Positions 10,979-21,951 are shown, numbered from the stretch's first letter. The stretch: DNA of 64,000 nucleotides from Acanthosepion esculentum (GCA_964036315.1 OZ038508.1:51163759-51227758), one strand, 5' to 3'. A program made the numbers and translations. The notes: generated by a model from the letters alone, not told the origin.

Positions 10979-11009
10979 CTGATGACGACATTATGCTAAT
11001 GTCGAAAGT
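10979..11009 (+). ncRNA. Hammerhead-like motif with 7 bp helix II
   Basis: CTGATGA (10979-10985), extra C (10986), GACATTA stem (10987-10993), TGC loop, TAATGTC stem (10997-11003), GAA, then self-complementary AGTACT and C. Perfect 7 bp helix II and intact core boxes. Helix I is limited to about 2 bp. No adjacent PLE ORF is visible. Confidence 0.45.
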
Positions 11010-11156
11010 ACTCGAAATAAAATCAATATGCATCAACATGGTAATTTCTTTCTTCCTTTAATAAGGAAACTACGAAACTTGTTCGTAATTACAAGAGGAT
11101 CCTATTAAAAAAAAGTAGACAAAACTTGACTAAATTATTTAATGAGACGTGTCTTA

Positions 11157-11177
11157 ATATATATATATATGTATGTA

Positions 11178-11239
<62 letters not shown>
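11157..11239. repeat. (TA)n / GTAT microsatellite
   Basis: TA repeat interrupted by GTATGTATGTGCA near 11170. Confidence 0.95.
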
Positions 11240-11240
<1 letters not shown>

Positions 11241-11324
11241 TTCGTTAAATATGACAAACAATAAAATTTTCCTTGTCCATCACTTTTGACGAAAGATGTT
11301 TAAAAGAAAGGTTGCTGCCCAAAT

Positions 11325-11445
11325 ATGCTGATAGCTCAGGGGTAAAATCCCCGATTGATGCCAATTGACTTGGCTTGAGGCAATCGGATGTCTAGCCACA
11401 CTGACGAGTGCTGATACAGTAGTGAAACAGTCTGTCTATGGATGG

Positions 11446-11448
<3 letters not shown>
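11325..11448 (+). repeat. tRNA-derived SINE, family B
   Basis: TGCTGATAGCTCAGGGGTAA (A-box-like, 11328-11347), CCCGATTGATGCC, then GGCTTGAGGCAATCGGATGT, CTAGCCACACTGACGAG, GTGAAACAGTCTGTCTATGG and (TA)n. The region where the B box should be is shortened here compared with 29.2 and 58.6 kb. Confidence 0.7.

Positions 11449-11514
<66 letters not shown>
11449..11514. repeat. (TA)n microsatellite
   Basis: TA repeat between SINE family B and the perfect palindrome. Confidence 0.95.
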
Positions 11515-11522
<8 letters not shown>

Positions 11523-11645
11523 TGGACATGGAAGTCAGCACTTAGAGGCGACAGTCTGTTTCATGCTAGTGCAATCGCCTGACGATTGCACTAGCATGAA
11601 ACAGACTGTCGCCTCTAAGTGCTGACTTCCATGTCCACTTTTATA
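11515..11645. repeat. Perfect 63 bp foldback
   Basis: Arms 11515-11577 and 11583-11645 are exact reverse complements with a 5 nt spacer (CCTGA). As RNA or single-stranded DNA it would be a 63 bp hairpin. The arm includes ACAGTCTGTTTCATG, partly like SINE family B. Confidence 0.95.
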
Positions 11646-11719
11646 TTTACACACGCTCTATCTCTGATATTGAGCACTTTACCCCATAAATATAGCACAC
11701 TTTAAGACTATATTTCTGC

Positions 11720-11751
<32 letters not shown>

Positions 11752-12160
11752 ATATAAAATTGATAACTGGTGTTAATAAAATATTGCTCGATGCAATATG
11801 ACATAGCTATAAACTATATATTATTAAATAATATTTATTATTAATATATAAACTATATATTAATAAATATTATAAATTAACTGATTTAAAATATGTTTTT
11901 TTTCGCTACACAGTAATAACCATGTTTCAAAAATGGAAGCTAAAAGCTTCGAATTTAATTCTGTTCTTAAATCAAAGACATTAGTTCAATTTGCTCGTCA
12001 AGCGAATTTTCGTTTGATGAAGTTAATTTATAATATTAATGCTCTGTAAATTTACATTGAGAACTATTGTGTAAAAATAAAAAATATCTATAAGAACACC
12101 GGATTATATATCTTACTGTTCTTTCTTTATATTTATATATACATATATTAATAAATATAC
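11646..12160. other. AT-rich interval
   Basis: Short TA repeats (11720-11757) and ATTAATAT-rich sequence. TATTGAGCACTTTACC near 11670 recurs near 53865 (TATTGAGCACTTTCC). No gene recognised. Confidence 0.4.
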
Positions 12161-12320
12161 ATTTTTCCTCACCGGTAGCACAACACGGAGTTTCATGCAC
12201 AAAGCAATCTTCAGGTACTGAAATGAGGCTGACCGTTACATGTCACCACTTGAAGATTGCGTTGCGTATGAAACTCCGAGTCGTGCTACTGAGGAAGAAA
12301 AAATGTATATTTAGTAATAC
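12160..12320. repeat. Inverted PLE-type terminus pair
   Basis: Left arm (-) and right arm (+) both read CTGAAGATTGC or CTTGAAGATTGC, a short loop, GCATGAAAC or GTATGAAAC, then TCCGnGTnGTGCTACnG, GAGGAAnAAAATGTATAT. The left arm begins at 12214 and the right at 12249. The arms resemble other PLE ends in the window (54 kb) but no protein is attached, so the PLE link is inference. Confidence 0.5.
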
Positions 12321-12341
12321 ATACATGCATACATATATATA

Positions 12342-14069
<1,728 letters not shown>

Positions 14070-14129
<60 letters not shown>
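14070..14129. repeat. (GT)n microsatellite
   Basis: About 60 bp of GT, preceded by TA-rich sequence. Confidence 0.98.
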
Positions 14130-14131
<2 letters not shown>

Positions 14132-14369
14132 TTCATATTACTTTCTCGCTCTTGCAAAACATGCAAAAATAAGTCCAATTCCACGAGGAAATCCCTTTTT
14201 TTTCTTTCTCACTGAAGCTTAATCTTTGTCTTGTTTCTGAGGGGAAGAAAAAGTGATTGCAAGGCGTCAAAGTAGGATACTAAAGTCAGGGTTGTCTTTC
14301 TCAGATTTGCTCTCATCTTAACAGATATCCTGCGCTTTAAAAGAAAACTTTTTTTCCTCCAGGGACGTC

Positions 14370-14492
14370 GTCGGATTTTTTTTTAACTTGAGAGATTATC
14401 TAGCCTTTCATGCTAACACGGAATTTAATTAAAATTAAAACCTTTGTCTCAGACATTGTCTCGTCCAAATATAAATATTGACGATTGCACAC
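14370..14492 (+). repeat. 123 bp inverted repeat, left arm
   Basis: GTCGGATTTTTTTTTAAC ... GACGATTGCACAC. Reverse complement identical to 16305-16427 over all 123 bases by direct comparison, including a T9 run. Content unrecognised. Confidence 0.95.
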
Positions 14493-14985
14493 CAGGTTTC
14501 TGTTAGGTTCTAGTCATAAATAATTTCCATTTTTGGTTGCCAATCACCGTAAAGATTTGAATCGAAACAATAAGAACAATAAAAAGAAAATGATAAAAAA
14601 GAGGTGAACCGGTTTTCGATCCTCGCTCTTCTAAGCCAATCGAGGACAAACGTGTAAATTGTTTCCACAAAGCATAAAATGCAATTGCACTTTAGATTTT
14701 GAAGAATAAACTTCAAAATTGAAAGTACAATTATATTTTATGCAAATATATATTCGGCAATATTTTGCAATGGCCTGTTGCCACTTTCCAGGCACCTCCT
14801 CGATACCTTTCGAATAAAATCCCGCAAGTTTTAGTAAGGGGAGCTTACTTGTGGCACAAGGATGAAAGCATGGAGCACAAAACGAGGATCGAACTCACTC
14901 GCAATTGATCTAGCGAGACAAGCTTGCTAACACTATTTACATTATTCGGACTATTGTCCTCATCTTTGTCGCCATGTTTATTACA

Positions 14986-15023
14986 ACGTTTCGGCCGCTG
15001 TACGCTCCGTCTTTCTTCAGGTG
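14986..15023 (-). ncRNA. Hammerhead-like motif, PLE-type
   Basis: - strand: CAC, CTGAAGA (to 15014), extra A, then an arm ending CGGCC, GAAACGTTG. Helix II pairs poorly here (AGACGG against GCGGCC). Helix I CAC/GTA is weak. Confidence 0.35.
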
Positions 15024-15180
15024 GTTGGAATGTCGAACTGAACCCTTTATTTCGCTCACTGGGGTAGACTGTTCTAGTTCCACGTGCCATATTTAATGGA
15101 TGTCAGTTATCAGTTATCTCCTGTTAATTCCCCTCTCCAAATTCTCTTTATCCACTGTGCTATGTGTCCTCAAGGACACA

Positions 15181-15250
15181 TGGTACAGTGGATAAAGGCG
15201 CTGGTTAGATCCAGTGACAGGACTCAAAGAGTGTGAGTTCAATATCCGGT
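15181..15250 (+). repeat. tRNA-like A/B box module of PLE
   Basis: TGGTACAGTGGATAAAGGCG (15181-15200) fits the A box consensus TRGCNNAGTGG with one difference. GAGTTCAATATCCGG (about 15235-15249) resembles a B box. About 55 nt apart, within the tRNA-gene range. I do not see a full cloverleaf. Confidence 0.5.
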
Positions 15251-15411
15251 TATGGCAGTGGAGAACTTGGAGAGGGGAAGGCCGGAGCGTACAACGGCCG
15301 AAACGTTGTAATAAATATGGTGACAAAGATGAGGACAATAGTTCGAATAATGTAAATAGTGTACATAATACCTCGTCTCAGAAACATAGACAGATACTAA
15401 AGCTTGCTAAC

Positions 15412-15619
15412 CTTTACATAACGCCGAACCGCTCAAATCTCGCGGGTTTTGAAGTGAAAAATTTTCAACGAACTCTTGAATCTGGTTTACATTAGGGAAA
15501 ATTTTTTTCCCCCATGAAAGCGTTTGACAGCGATCGAAAAAATAAAAAGGTAATAATCGTTAGATTCAAAATCAGGTAAATATAGGGGGTAAGGTTGAAC
15601 AAATCAACACTGTCCGCAA

Positions 15620-15620
<1 letters not shown>
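15412..15620 (-). pseudogene. mariner-like transposase C-terminal fragment
   Basis: - strand near 15600-15430: pieces reading like a decayed SNDYYLF motif, then LSWGKKIFPNVNQIQEFVEN and FSLQNPRDLSG. This matches the usual mariner stretch after the third catalytic residue (SLQNFLNGKxF...F). Short and broken, and the overlap with SINE family C at 15412-15430 is unresolved. Confidence 0.4.

Positions 15621-15622
<2 letters not shown>

Positions 15623-15699
<77 letters not shown>
15623..15699. repeat. (GT)n microsatellite
   Basis: About 77 bp of GT. Confidence 0.98.
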
Positions 15700-15700
<1 letters not shown>

Positions 15701-15882
15701 TATTTCTTGCTATGTGCTGCCTTGCGTTTCATGGAGTAGAACATATAGTTAAAGGTAAGAGGTAAGCATTTTTCTGTGAATAAAATAAGTTTAGGAAATT
15801 TATTTAAATTTTCCGTAAAGAAAGAATTATGCTGACATTAAACAGTCGCCATCATGAATCCTATTATTTTCCTATTGTCGCC

Positions 15883-16078
15883 CTGGGGTGACGATAAACT
15901 ACATCCAGCGGCAAGGCCTCTGATCGGAAGATTGGAAGTCTTTAGGAACGTAGAACCACCTCTTAATTGCTGTTGTTCCTAGGTCCAATCTGATCCGTGA
16001 TGGTAGCCCCTGTTAGGATCCCAGGTATGGACAAATAGATAACCCCCAAATTTGGCTCAGACATTATGAAAGTATAAA
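15883..16078 (+). repeat. Unclassified interspersed repeat, about 200 bp core
   Basis: GGGGTGACGATAAACTACAT, then GCAAGGCCTCTGATCGGAAG, CCACCTCTTAATTGCTGTTG, CCCTGTTAGGATCCCAGG and AATAGATAACCCCCAAA. Other copies at 22738-22936, 46281-46476 (+) and 40981-41173 (-). All read into ACTATGAAAGTATAAA, ATTACCAGCAATACATTTT and often a TTGATATGCCGCTAAACAAA tail, so the full unit is longer, perhaps 350 bp. No A/B boxes or protein seen. Confidence 0.75.
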
Positions 16079-16304
16079 AAAAAAAATATGTTCATTATGA
16101 AAATAACAGCAATGCATTTTCATATTAAAAAAATTACCAACAATAAATTTTTGAAAAAAAAAAATTACCAGCAATACATTTTTGTAAAAAAAAGATAAGA
16201 TAAATAAAATTTACAGGCAATACATTTTTGACAAAATATCAGCAGCAATATATTTTTTTAAAGAAAATTACTAATGCTGCCAAGAAAGTTAAATTTCGGC
16301 AATC

Positions 16305-16427
16305 GTGTGCAATCGTCAATATTTATATTTGGACGAGACAATGTCTGAGACAAAGGTTTTAATTTTAATTAAATTCCGTGTTAGCATGAAAGGCTAGATA
16401 ATCTCTCAAGTTAAAAAAAAATCCGAC
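16305..16427 (-). repeat. 123 bp inverted repeat, right arm
   Basis: Exact reverse complement of 14370-14492, with about 1.8 kb between the arms. Confidence 0.95.
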
Positions 16428-16589
16428 CCATATGTGTTGATATGCCGCTAAACAAACAAAAACAATTTTTGTATTGACGAGCGCAATTATGGGGGAAGGG
16501 TTCTATTATTCCGTCGAGCTAGCTCGGATTTCACGAGTCTATAACGCCAAATATTACGGTCCTTCATTAAGGTCAATGTCATTAGGGTT

Positions 16590-17150
16590 GCATTCTATGT
16601 CTACATAGCTGTTCAATGTAGGTGGTTGCAGAGCGACCAACCTGTCTTGTTCCATGGCTAGGTGTCCAAAGCAGTAGATCACACGTGAGTTCTTGTTTTA
16701 CTCGCCAGCAGTGTCCTGCAAAGCACATTCTGCGTTCGCGTAAGATTGTAGAAATATCTGAGATGTGTCCGTAGAGCTGTGATTTAGTTGGATGTTATTT
16801 CCAAGAGATGTTAAGTATAGCTCCCAGCCTCCGAGTGTAGGTTCCATCAAGCTTAGACTCTAGAGTTTGTTAATATCCAAACAGTGGCACGATACATTAA
16901 AATCACCTCTACAGTGGCTCGAAAGGATCTCCGTTTGAGGTTGTCATTTAGATCAGATTTCCAGATTACAACCATTTTACTCAAGGCAACCCAGGCTTTA
17001 GCTATGCGAATTTTCACATCCCTTTCAGTAGAGTTTATTTCGCTTCCTAGGTATGTAAAAGATTCGACAGATTCTATTGATTCACCTGAGACAGTTTGTA
17101 TTGTGATAATCATGTTGCAGCTTCTGGATGTACAAATGTGCATTTAGTAT
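16590..17150 (-). pseudogene. LINE ORF2 C-terminal fragment (RTE-like)
   Basis: - strand: SIESVESFTYLGSEINSTER, DVKIRIAKAWVALSKMVVIW, KSDLNDNLKRRSFRATVEVI (17080-16900), then LDGTYTRRLGAILNISWK, HPTKSQLYGHISDIS, RERRMCFAGHCWR and DLLLWTPSHGTRQVGRSATT (16860-16600). This is the order at the end of an endonuclease-RT of RTE type, in a different family from the 24.5 kb copy. Two stops and a shift break it. Confidence 0.75.
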
Positions 17151-17284
17151 TTCACTGCATTTTAAGAACTCTAAATAATTAATATCGGGACAATTCCACC
17201 ACAGGTATAATATTACTTTTATTTCATGGTGCTCAGCTTGGGGGGGGGGGCATACGCGTCTTTTCCCTTTTTTTGTCTTTTTTA

Positions 17285-17612
17285 TTGATTTGTTTCTTGA
17301 GCGTTATCAAGCTTTTTCAGGTTATTTAAAGCCAGAAAATATTTCTAGATTATGAGAATTTTTTGGAGATATTATTGATTTACTAATACAAGTCCTACTA
17401 ATTAACCCATAGCTGGAGGATGAGAAGAGGTGGAGTCATATCTTTCCCAAGGATATTTGCGCGTAAGTGAATATTACTAACCTGACTGAAATTTGAACTT
17501 GGTATTCCCAAACGGTCACCCATCTAGGTACTGACCAGGCTCGACGTTGCTTTAATTCAGTGATCGTACGAGAATCGGTGTTTCAACGTGATATTTCTAA
17601 CTGCCTTATATG
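17285..17612 (-). repeat. 5S rRNA-derived SINE, shortened
   Basis: - sense: TATCACGTTGAAACACCGAT, CGTACGATCACTGAATTAAA, GCAACGTCGAGCCTGG and CCTAGATGGGTGACCGTTTG (head, about 17600-17510), then GAATACCAAGTTCAAATTTC and the tail. The segment GGTGGTGTAATGAATAAT of the full copies is missing, an internal deletion. Confidence 0.8.
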
Positions 17613-18029
17613 ATCAACATTTATGATGACGCCTTTGTCAATACAACCAATTCCCCAAAATGGAAATTACATCTCTTTCAAAAATGCCAAACTTCTTTCG
17701 ATTTTAACAGATTTAACAACACTTTTAAGAAACCAGTTTACAAGTTTGCAATTACGAGTATCAGAAAAAAGATTGTCAGTCACGTGGGGTGATTTACAGA
17801 GTTAGCCCCAAAAATTGAGTTTCTTAATTCTTTATTTATTGTTTGATTTTTTTTATTTTGGCTCATTTTGTTTTTATTTCTTTTTTCATATAAATATCTT
17901 AACAGCATTACTTCTGCTAAGAGATGTTTTTCGCAATATATTTCAAGAATTTGTATGTTCAATACTGGAAAAGTTATTGATAGTAAGTCTTTTGTAAACT
18001 CAAAAAAAAAATTTAGTATCCTGAAAGGA
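17613..18029. other. Unassigned interval
   Basis: AT-rich. Short open frames give low-complexity translations only. Confidence 0.4.
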
Positions 18030-18165
18030 CTGCCTTCGTGGTGAAATGGTTAGCAAGCTTGTTTCACTAGATCAATTACGACTGATTAGTGAGTTTGATA
18101 CTCACTGGGTGCTCCACGCTTTCGTCCTTGTGCAACATATAAGCTACGCTTACTAAATTACTTGA
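18030..18165 (+). repeat. tRNA-derived SINE, family C
   Basis: TTCGTGGTGAAATGGTTAGC (A box), TAGATCAATTACGACTG, GAGTTTGATACTCAC (B-box-like) and GGGTGCTCCACGCTTTCGTC. Followed directly by a second, 5'-lacking copy. Confidence 0.65.
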
Positions 18166-18177
18166 GCACTTCGACGT

Positions 18178-18290
18178 TGTCAAGCTTGTCTCGCTAGATC
18201 AATTACGACTGAATAGTGATTTTGATTCTCACTGGGTGCTCCAAATATTCGGCCTTGTGCCACGTTCAAGCTACGCTTAGAAAATTACCA
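18178..18290 (+). repeat. SINE family C, 5'-truncated tandem copy
   Basis: Begins CAAGCTTGTCTCGCTAGATC and continues through GATTTTGATTCTCAC and GGTGCTCCAAATATTCGGCC. Confidence 0.6.
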
Positions 18291-18654
18291 TATGTTAGTA
18301 TCTTTATTGATCCTAGCTGAATTATGGACGATCCTGATTCTTCACGAAATGTTCAGTTCATTCAGTCACGATCCTTGCGTTTTTGGCGCGCTTCCAAGAG
18401 CACCAACTCTTATGGATTCCCGGTTTCTCGAATTTCCATTTTTTTTTTTCTCAGCTTTTTTTTTTTTTTTTGTTAGCTCCTTCAGAACCATTCCAAGCGC
18501 TCTAATAACAACGGTCACAACTTTCACCGACATGTTCCACAATTTTTGTCAGTTTTTTTTCAAGACCCAAATTATCTGTCCAGTTTTTCACTTCCGACTT
18601 GTGTTCCGTTTACCGGGCACGCTGCAAAGTGACCGCTAGAAAAATGGTAGGATT

Positions 18655-18905
18655 CAAGTGAGATAATTAGGAGAGGAGGTGTAGTTGGCGAGATAGACGA
18701 AACAAGATTCCGCAAAAAGAAAATGCAACTGGATTACTAGCAAACAAATGAAGTGGCGTTTGATTTGCTGCGATTTAAGAGGCATAGAAAGACAAGGCAA
18801 GAGGCATTTGTTCTTGGTTGAAGAAGATGGACCCGCTTCTGCTTTCGCGCCCATAATTAAGATGTTGCTGCCAAAACAACGGACCGAGAAAGAATTTCAC
18901 AAAGA
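18655..18905 (+). pseudogene. Merlin/IS1016-type transposase fragment
   Basis: From about 18671 one frame reads GGVVGEIDETRFRKKKMQLD, like the (V)EIDES-F-KRK start of ISXO2/Merlin catalytic domains, carrying the first acidic residue. From 18748 a second frame reads LRGIERQGKRHLFLVEEDG and ASAFAPIIKMLLP, matching the WVFGGIER...CF-V-DRTA-TL-PIIK segment. The two parts are shifted against each other and the third catalytic region is not seen. The assignment rests on these two motifs. Confidence 0.55.
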
Positions 18906-18984
18906 CTATTTCTTAGAATATATATTCCAAAAATGTAGATCTAATATGAAGACGATAAATTCCAAAACGTTTTGGGAATATTAA

Positions 18985-19640
18985 AAACTGGGTTCAACAA
19001 AAGCTGAAAACAAAAGATGACTTTGAGGATTACAGATAAGTTTAGGAAATATAATTGAAATTTTCGTGAAAGAAAAAATTACGATATATAGCCACCATCT
19101 TGAATCCTACTGCTGTCCTACTGCCATCTTGCAGCTTGCCCGCTAACCGGAAAACTAACCACACTTTCTTTAAATTTCATTCTTTAATTTGCTGGAAAAT
19201 GGAGATCCACGATGTGGCATGTTTTCTTCTCTTTATTTATGATAACAAGATCCAGTCTTCTGACGTGAGTCCATTTCAGTCTCAAATAACAATATTTTTT
19301 ATTATTCTCTCAAACAGATTCTGATTTTTAAATACAGTATCGGTTTGTATGGCCAACCCTGCACAGTTTTTACTGGATCATAATCCACATTCAGTAATAC
19401 CTATTTCGCAGTTTTGTTTTTTGTTTTTTTTCTGCATTTTTTTATTATACGATTAAGAGACTCCGCTATAATTTTTGTTTGAGTTGTCTATCTGGCCGTC
19501 ATGTTTTCAGTCCTGAACCGATCCCAAAAGTCCATGGTTCACAATGATGACTTAATGAGATAAAATTAACTGATACGAGATATTTTTAGTATAGACAACG
19601 AAATAGGTACAATCTCGGGAATTGAAAAAGGGGCTCAAAC
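18985..19640. other. Unassigned interval
   Basis: No gene recognised. The end (19635-19700: CTGAACAAGGCC, GGTCGAAACACTGT) is a decayed hammerhead-like motif. Confidence 0.4.
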
Positions 19641-19827
19641 TGCGATGAATACCTGAACAAGGCCGGAATACATAATGGTCGAAACACTGTAACAACGAAG
19701 ATAAATAAACAAATCCATGTATATTACTCTTTCCGCTCTGTTCATCGCTTAATTACGATTGACTTGTTTCTCATCTATCTTTACTTTTATATAAATGGTT
19801 ATTCTTTCACTTTCTACTTAGTACAAT

Positions 19828-19874
19828 CCCTTCTTCTTCTTCTTCTTCTTCTTCTTCTTCTTCTTCTTCTTCTG
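19828..19874. repeat. (TTC)n microsatellite
   Basis: About 15 CTT units. Confidence 0.98.
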
Positions 19875-20195
19875 TCCCTAATAGACGTAGACAATTATGG
19901 CCCTCCACAACTTCCTATCTCTTATAAACTTTCTCTTTTCACTATCCTTCCCTTTCCCTGTTCTGCCATCCACTTACACACGCTCATTAGGTAGGTTACT
20001 CGTTGCTTCCTGCGATCTCACTTGGCTTCAGTATGTCCTGTGAGTGCCAAATTCTCCAAACCCTCTTTCCTAAGCACGTGTTCTAAAATTTTCAATTTTT
20101 TCTTTTTCGAGTCTAAGTATGTGCGTCTTTTTTGTTTCCATTATCTTGTTCGGTCCATGGTATTCTCAGCATCCTTCTGTAGAACCCCAATCTGT
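19875..20195 (-). pseudogene. RTE-type LINE 3' fragment
   Basis: - strand begins RRMLRIPWT-like (CTGAGAATACCATGGACC, near 20170), then a decayed REKGFGEFGTHRTY-like stretch and the KWMAEQG... end, in the same order as 24535-25190. Bounded by the (TTC)n repeat. Confidence 0.6.
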
Positions 20196-20339
20196 TACCG
20201 GGTCATTACTCGGAACCAAGTGTAAGAGAAGGTTGTAAAAGTATGCATTCTGCTTCTACACATTCTGATTTGAAGTGATACTAAACGTACAGATTCTTCA
20301 TATTTTCTGTATATTATTAATAGTCTTCTGAGTATAAGA

Positions 20340-20645
20340 TCAATTGACACACAGTGTCACTTTTTTTAATCTCTTATAAACAGGAGCGACCAGAGTTCTT
20401 ATTAACGTTCTTGTCTGTATCCTTCTAAATATGGTATCAACTAAAATCTCACTCTTAACACCGCATTCAAATCTCACTTGTTTAGCTGTTAATTTGGGAT
20501 TGCCTGCCGAGACTCTCACAATCTTTCTTTCATCTCTCTTGTCAAACTTTTTTTTAAGTATTCCGGTTTTCTTTGCATTTAAAATACTTCCATAATTAGC
20601 AAACGTCTTTTGGATGGTTTTAATATTATTTCTGGAAATTCCCAT
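20340..20645 (-). pseudogene. Tc1/mariner-type transposase N-terminal domain
   Basis: - strand 101-residue frame: GISRNNIKTIQKTFANYGSI, LNAKKTGILKKKFDKRDERK, IVRVSAGNPKLTAKQVRFEC. This looks like the paired helix-turn-helix DNA-binding domain of Tc1-like transposases (first helix, GRP/AKKTGR hook, second helix LTAKQV). It ends with RIQTRTLIRTLVAPVYKRLK, comparable to the segment before the catalytic core. No catalytic domain follows. Confidence 0.55.
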
Positions 20646-20950
20646 TCGTCTGGCTATAGTGTCACCTTCTCCTTCAAAGTCACAACCTTCATCTTTGGTT
20701 CAACGGAAATTTTAGCCATTATTTTAGTGTAAAAAATGCTAGCTAACATTCAACTACAGTGACTTGCTAAGGCATCTTACACTCATATTAATAAGATGGA
20801 AGAACTCTTAGTTAGAAATTGGCATAGTATCGTGACTATATCATCTTAAATCTTTCACTGGCTCAATAGTTTTGCATGACCTTTTTTCAACTTCAACGTG
20901 CTTAAAGCGGTATATCTTCTCTTACATGGCACATACGAAAACGCAACACA

Positions 20951-20987
20951 GCTTACGGCCATATCACGTTGAAACATCGGTCCCCTT
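20951..20987 (+). repeat. 5S-SINE 5' piece (split copy)
   Basis: GCTTACGGCCATATCACGTT, GAAACATCGGTCCCCTT: the first about 37 bp of a 5S head, interrupted by the insert at 20988-21440 and resuming at 21441. Confidence 0.85.
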
Positions 20988-21440
20988 CAGTATCTGTCTA
21001 TATTTCTGAGATGAGCTATTATGTACACTATTTACATTGTTCAGACTAGCATCCTCATCATTGTTGCCGTATTTATCACAACGTTTCGGCCGTTGTACGC
21101 TCCGGCCTCCTTCAGGTGGTTGAAATGTCGAGCAAAACCCTTTATTACGCTCGCTGGGGTAGACTGTTCTAGTTCCACGTGCCATTTTTTAATGGATGTC
21201 AGTTATCTCCTGTTAATATTAATAACAGTAGATAAAGGCGTTAGTTAGATGCAGTGACAGGACCCAAAGAGTGTGAGTTCAATACCCGGTTAAGGCAGTG
21301 GAGAACTTGGAGAGGTGAATTAACAGGAGATAACTGATAACTGACATCCATCAGACATGACACGTGGAACTAGAACAGTCTACCCCAGCGAGTGTAATAA
21401 AGGGTTCAGTTCGACATTCCAACCACCTGAAGAAGGCAGG
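20988..21440. mobile_element. Foldback PLE-terminus insertion with 12 bp target duplication
   Basis: 453 bp insert inside a 5S-SINE, flanked by ATCGGTCCCCTT (20976-20987 and 21441-21452). Left half inverted: hammerhead-like region, GGGGTAGACTGTTCTAGTTC body, to CTCCTGTTAAT. Right half +: ACAGTAGATAAAGGCGTTAG (decayed A box), GAGTTCAATACCCGG (B-box-like), AATTAACAGGAGATAACTG, ending in CACCTGAAGAAGGCAGG. The right arm stops inside the hammerhead-like motif, so only the left arm carries GAAACG. Confidence 0.75.
21080..21118 (-). ncRNA. Hammerhead-like motif, PLE-type
   Basis: - strand: CAC, CTGAAGG (last core A is G), extra A, GGCCG / GAGCGTACAA loop / CGGCC perfect 5 bp helix II, GAA, self-complementary ACGT, T, GTG. 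Helix I CAC/GTG. One core deviation. Confidence 0.45.
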
Positions 21441-21690
21441 ATCGGTCCCCTTACTATCACCAAAGTTAAGCAACTTCGAGCATGTTCAGTACCTAGATGG
21501 GTGACCGCTCAGGAATACCAGGTGCTGTAAGCTTGGTGGTGTAATGAATAATAGCTTGGAATTGTTAATTGGAGTTTCGAGTTCCAGTTCCAGTCGGGTT
21601 CGTTATAATCATTTACGCGCAAATACCCTTGGGAAAAGTATGGATCCATCTCTTTTCCCCCCAGCTATGAGTTAGTTAATAATAATAAAT
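21441..21690 (+). repeat. 5S-SINE (3' part of split copy)
   Basis: ATCACCAAAGTTAAGCAACT, TTCAGTACCTAGATGGGTGA, CCGCTCAGGAATACCAGGTG and CTGTAAGCTTGGTGGTGTAA: the closest 5S match in the window, running to the GGTGCTGTA end. Then body (GAGTTCCAGTTCCAGTCGGG) and AAATACCCTTGGGAAAAG, ending in a TAATAA-rich run. Confidence 0.88.
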
Positions 21691-21897
21691 AAAATAATAA
21701 TAAATAAAAATAATAAATAAATAATAAAATTTCGACATTAAATAACTCGCAGAGGTTGATATGCTGCTAAACGAAAACAACCAACCAAAAAACGCAACAA
21801 CTTATTTTCCGTATCTGTCTATATTTCTAAAATGAGGTATTATGTACACTATTTACATTATTCGGACTATTGTCCTCATCTTTGTCGTCATGTTTAT

Positions 21898-21939
21898 CAC
21901 AACGTTTCGGCCGTTGTACGCTCCGGACTTCTTCAGGTG
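21898..21939 (-). ncRNA. Hammerhead-like motif, core intact
   Basis: - strand: CAC (helix I), CTGAAGA, extra A, GTCCG / loop / CGGCC (4 of 5 pairs), GAA, ACGT self-complementary helix III, T, GTG (helix I partner). It starts exactly where the inverted left terminus joins the GIY-YIG segment. Confidence 0.45.
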
Positions 21940-21951
21940 GTTGTTTATAGA

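Larger units (their letters stand above)
14932..15399. mobile_element. Foldback PLE-terminus insertion with 12 bp target duplication
   Basis: 468 bp insert flanked by the direct repeat AAGCTTGCTAAC (14920-14931 and 15400-15411). The left half is inverted (hammerhead-like region 14988-15020, then the GGGGTAGACTGTTCTAG body) and ends at a tRNA-like head. The right half is in + orientation from the tRNA-like head (15181-15250) into GGCCGGAGCGTACAACGGCC and AAACGTTG. The centre of symmetry is near 15170 (TGTCCTCAAGGACACA). The same modules accompany a GIY-YIG fragment at 22.0 and 52.2 kb, so I assign it to a PLE family. Confidence 0.7.
14800..15430 (-). repeat. tRNA-derived SINE, family C, split by PLE insertion
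   Basis: - sense: GGTTAGCAAGCTTGTCTCGC (A-box side), CTAGATCAATTGCGAGTGAG, GAGTTCGATCCTCG (B-box-like, about 14893-14880), GTGCTCCATGCTTTCATCC and GTGCCACAAGTAAGCTCC. It is interrupted at 14932-15399. The 5' part resumes, decayed, at about 15412-15430. The same body is at 18.03 and 18.18 kb. Confidence 0.65.
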
